This document shows, in pieces, positions 63,984 through 64,000 of a stretch of DNA of 64,000 bases; within the stretch, counting starts at the first letter, position 1; every line of letters starts with the position of its first letter. The DNA comes from Nitrospira sp. (GTDB lineage Bacteria; Nitrospirota; Nitrospiria; Nitrospirales; Nitrospiraceae): NCBI GenBank assembly GCA_029194535.1, contig JARFXR010000002.1, forward strand, positions 372,001-436,000, read 5' to 3'. The position numbers and the translations under genes were made by a program. The notes below the pieces were generated by a model. It was given only the letters and a program-made list of their open reading frames with translations. It made no database searches and had not been told where the DNA came from.

Positions 63984-64000
63984 TGGTCGCTCGGCTCCTC
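63983..64000 (+). CDS. start of the RND inner-membrane pump gene (window edge)
   Basis: An ATG at 63983 overlaps the adaptor's stop as TGATG. Only six residues (MVARLL) are inside the window. From gene order the CusA/CzcA-type pump is expected here; the identity cannot be confirmed from 18 bases. Confidence 0.4.

Overview
The window reads as a GC-rich chromosomal segment from a Nitrospira-like bacterium (phylum Nitrospirota). This is inferred from gene content and gene order, and from a palindromic intergenic repeat that I remember as typical of Nitrospira. No database search was possible. Coding density is high, most genes are housekeeping, and there is no rRNA, recognisable tRNA, CRISPR array, transposase or integrase.

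Layout. 1-9 kb: a secreted lipoprotein/HbpS pair, a beta-helix protein, coaE, trxB, thiI, an orphan DGQHR (DndB-like) protein, queG and a sigma-54 activator. 10-24.4 kb: mutS2, then gap-pgk-tpiA-secG (strong promoter followed at once by a terminator-like hairpin), ilvE, a PilZ protein, rplU-rpmA-obgE-proB, nadD-rsfS, a LapA-LapB fusion and bioB. 24.4-27.2 kb: a scarred accessory patch with a nonsense-interrupted zeta-toxin-like kinase, a chimeric antitoxin-like/ORF6N ORF, a nonsense-interrupted Fic gene and a duplicated 3' end of the neighbouring permease gene. 27-38.6 kb: a large FtsX-type permease, a LuxR-type regulator, an ABC ATPase-pyrD pair, comF, an FmdB-type protein, a small HTH protein, mraZ, a RusA-type nuclease, a MacA/MacB-type efflux operon and an HhH lipoprotein. 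38.8-50.1 kb: uppP, a DUF2024 protein, ileS-lspA, nadA, then a TPP riboswitch with terminator controlling thiC, thi4, a TPR protein, a pseudo-receiver and a YgfZ-type folate protein.

50.1-53.8 kb looks like a decayed integron-type cassette region: a TIR/deoxyribosyltransferase-like protein with a C-terminal membrane helix, a broken membrane/coiled-coil gene, a DUF5674 + helical-bundle + metallo-beta-lactamase-fold trio, and two attC-like dyads. 53.8-64 kb holds small conserved proteins, a PhoD-type phosphatase lipoprotein, an EamA transporter, a histidine kinase with three consecutive receivers (Asp, Asn and Glu at the acceptor position) and the start of a heavy-metal RND efflux operon that runs off the window.

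The genes combine into recognisable units: lower glycolysis, thiamin synthesis (riboswitch, ThiC and a Thi4 with His in place of the suicide Cys), NAD synthesis (nadA, nadD), lipoprotein and envelope maintenance (lspA, uppP, LapAB) and two-component signalling. The least explained material is the 24.4-27.2 kb scar, the 50-53.8 kb cassette-like patch and the structured repeats around thi4 and bioB.
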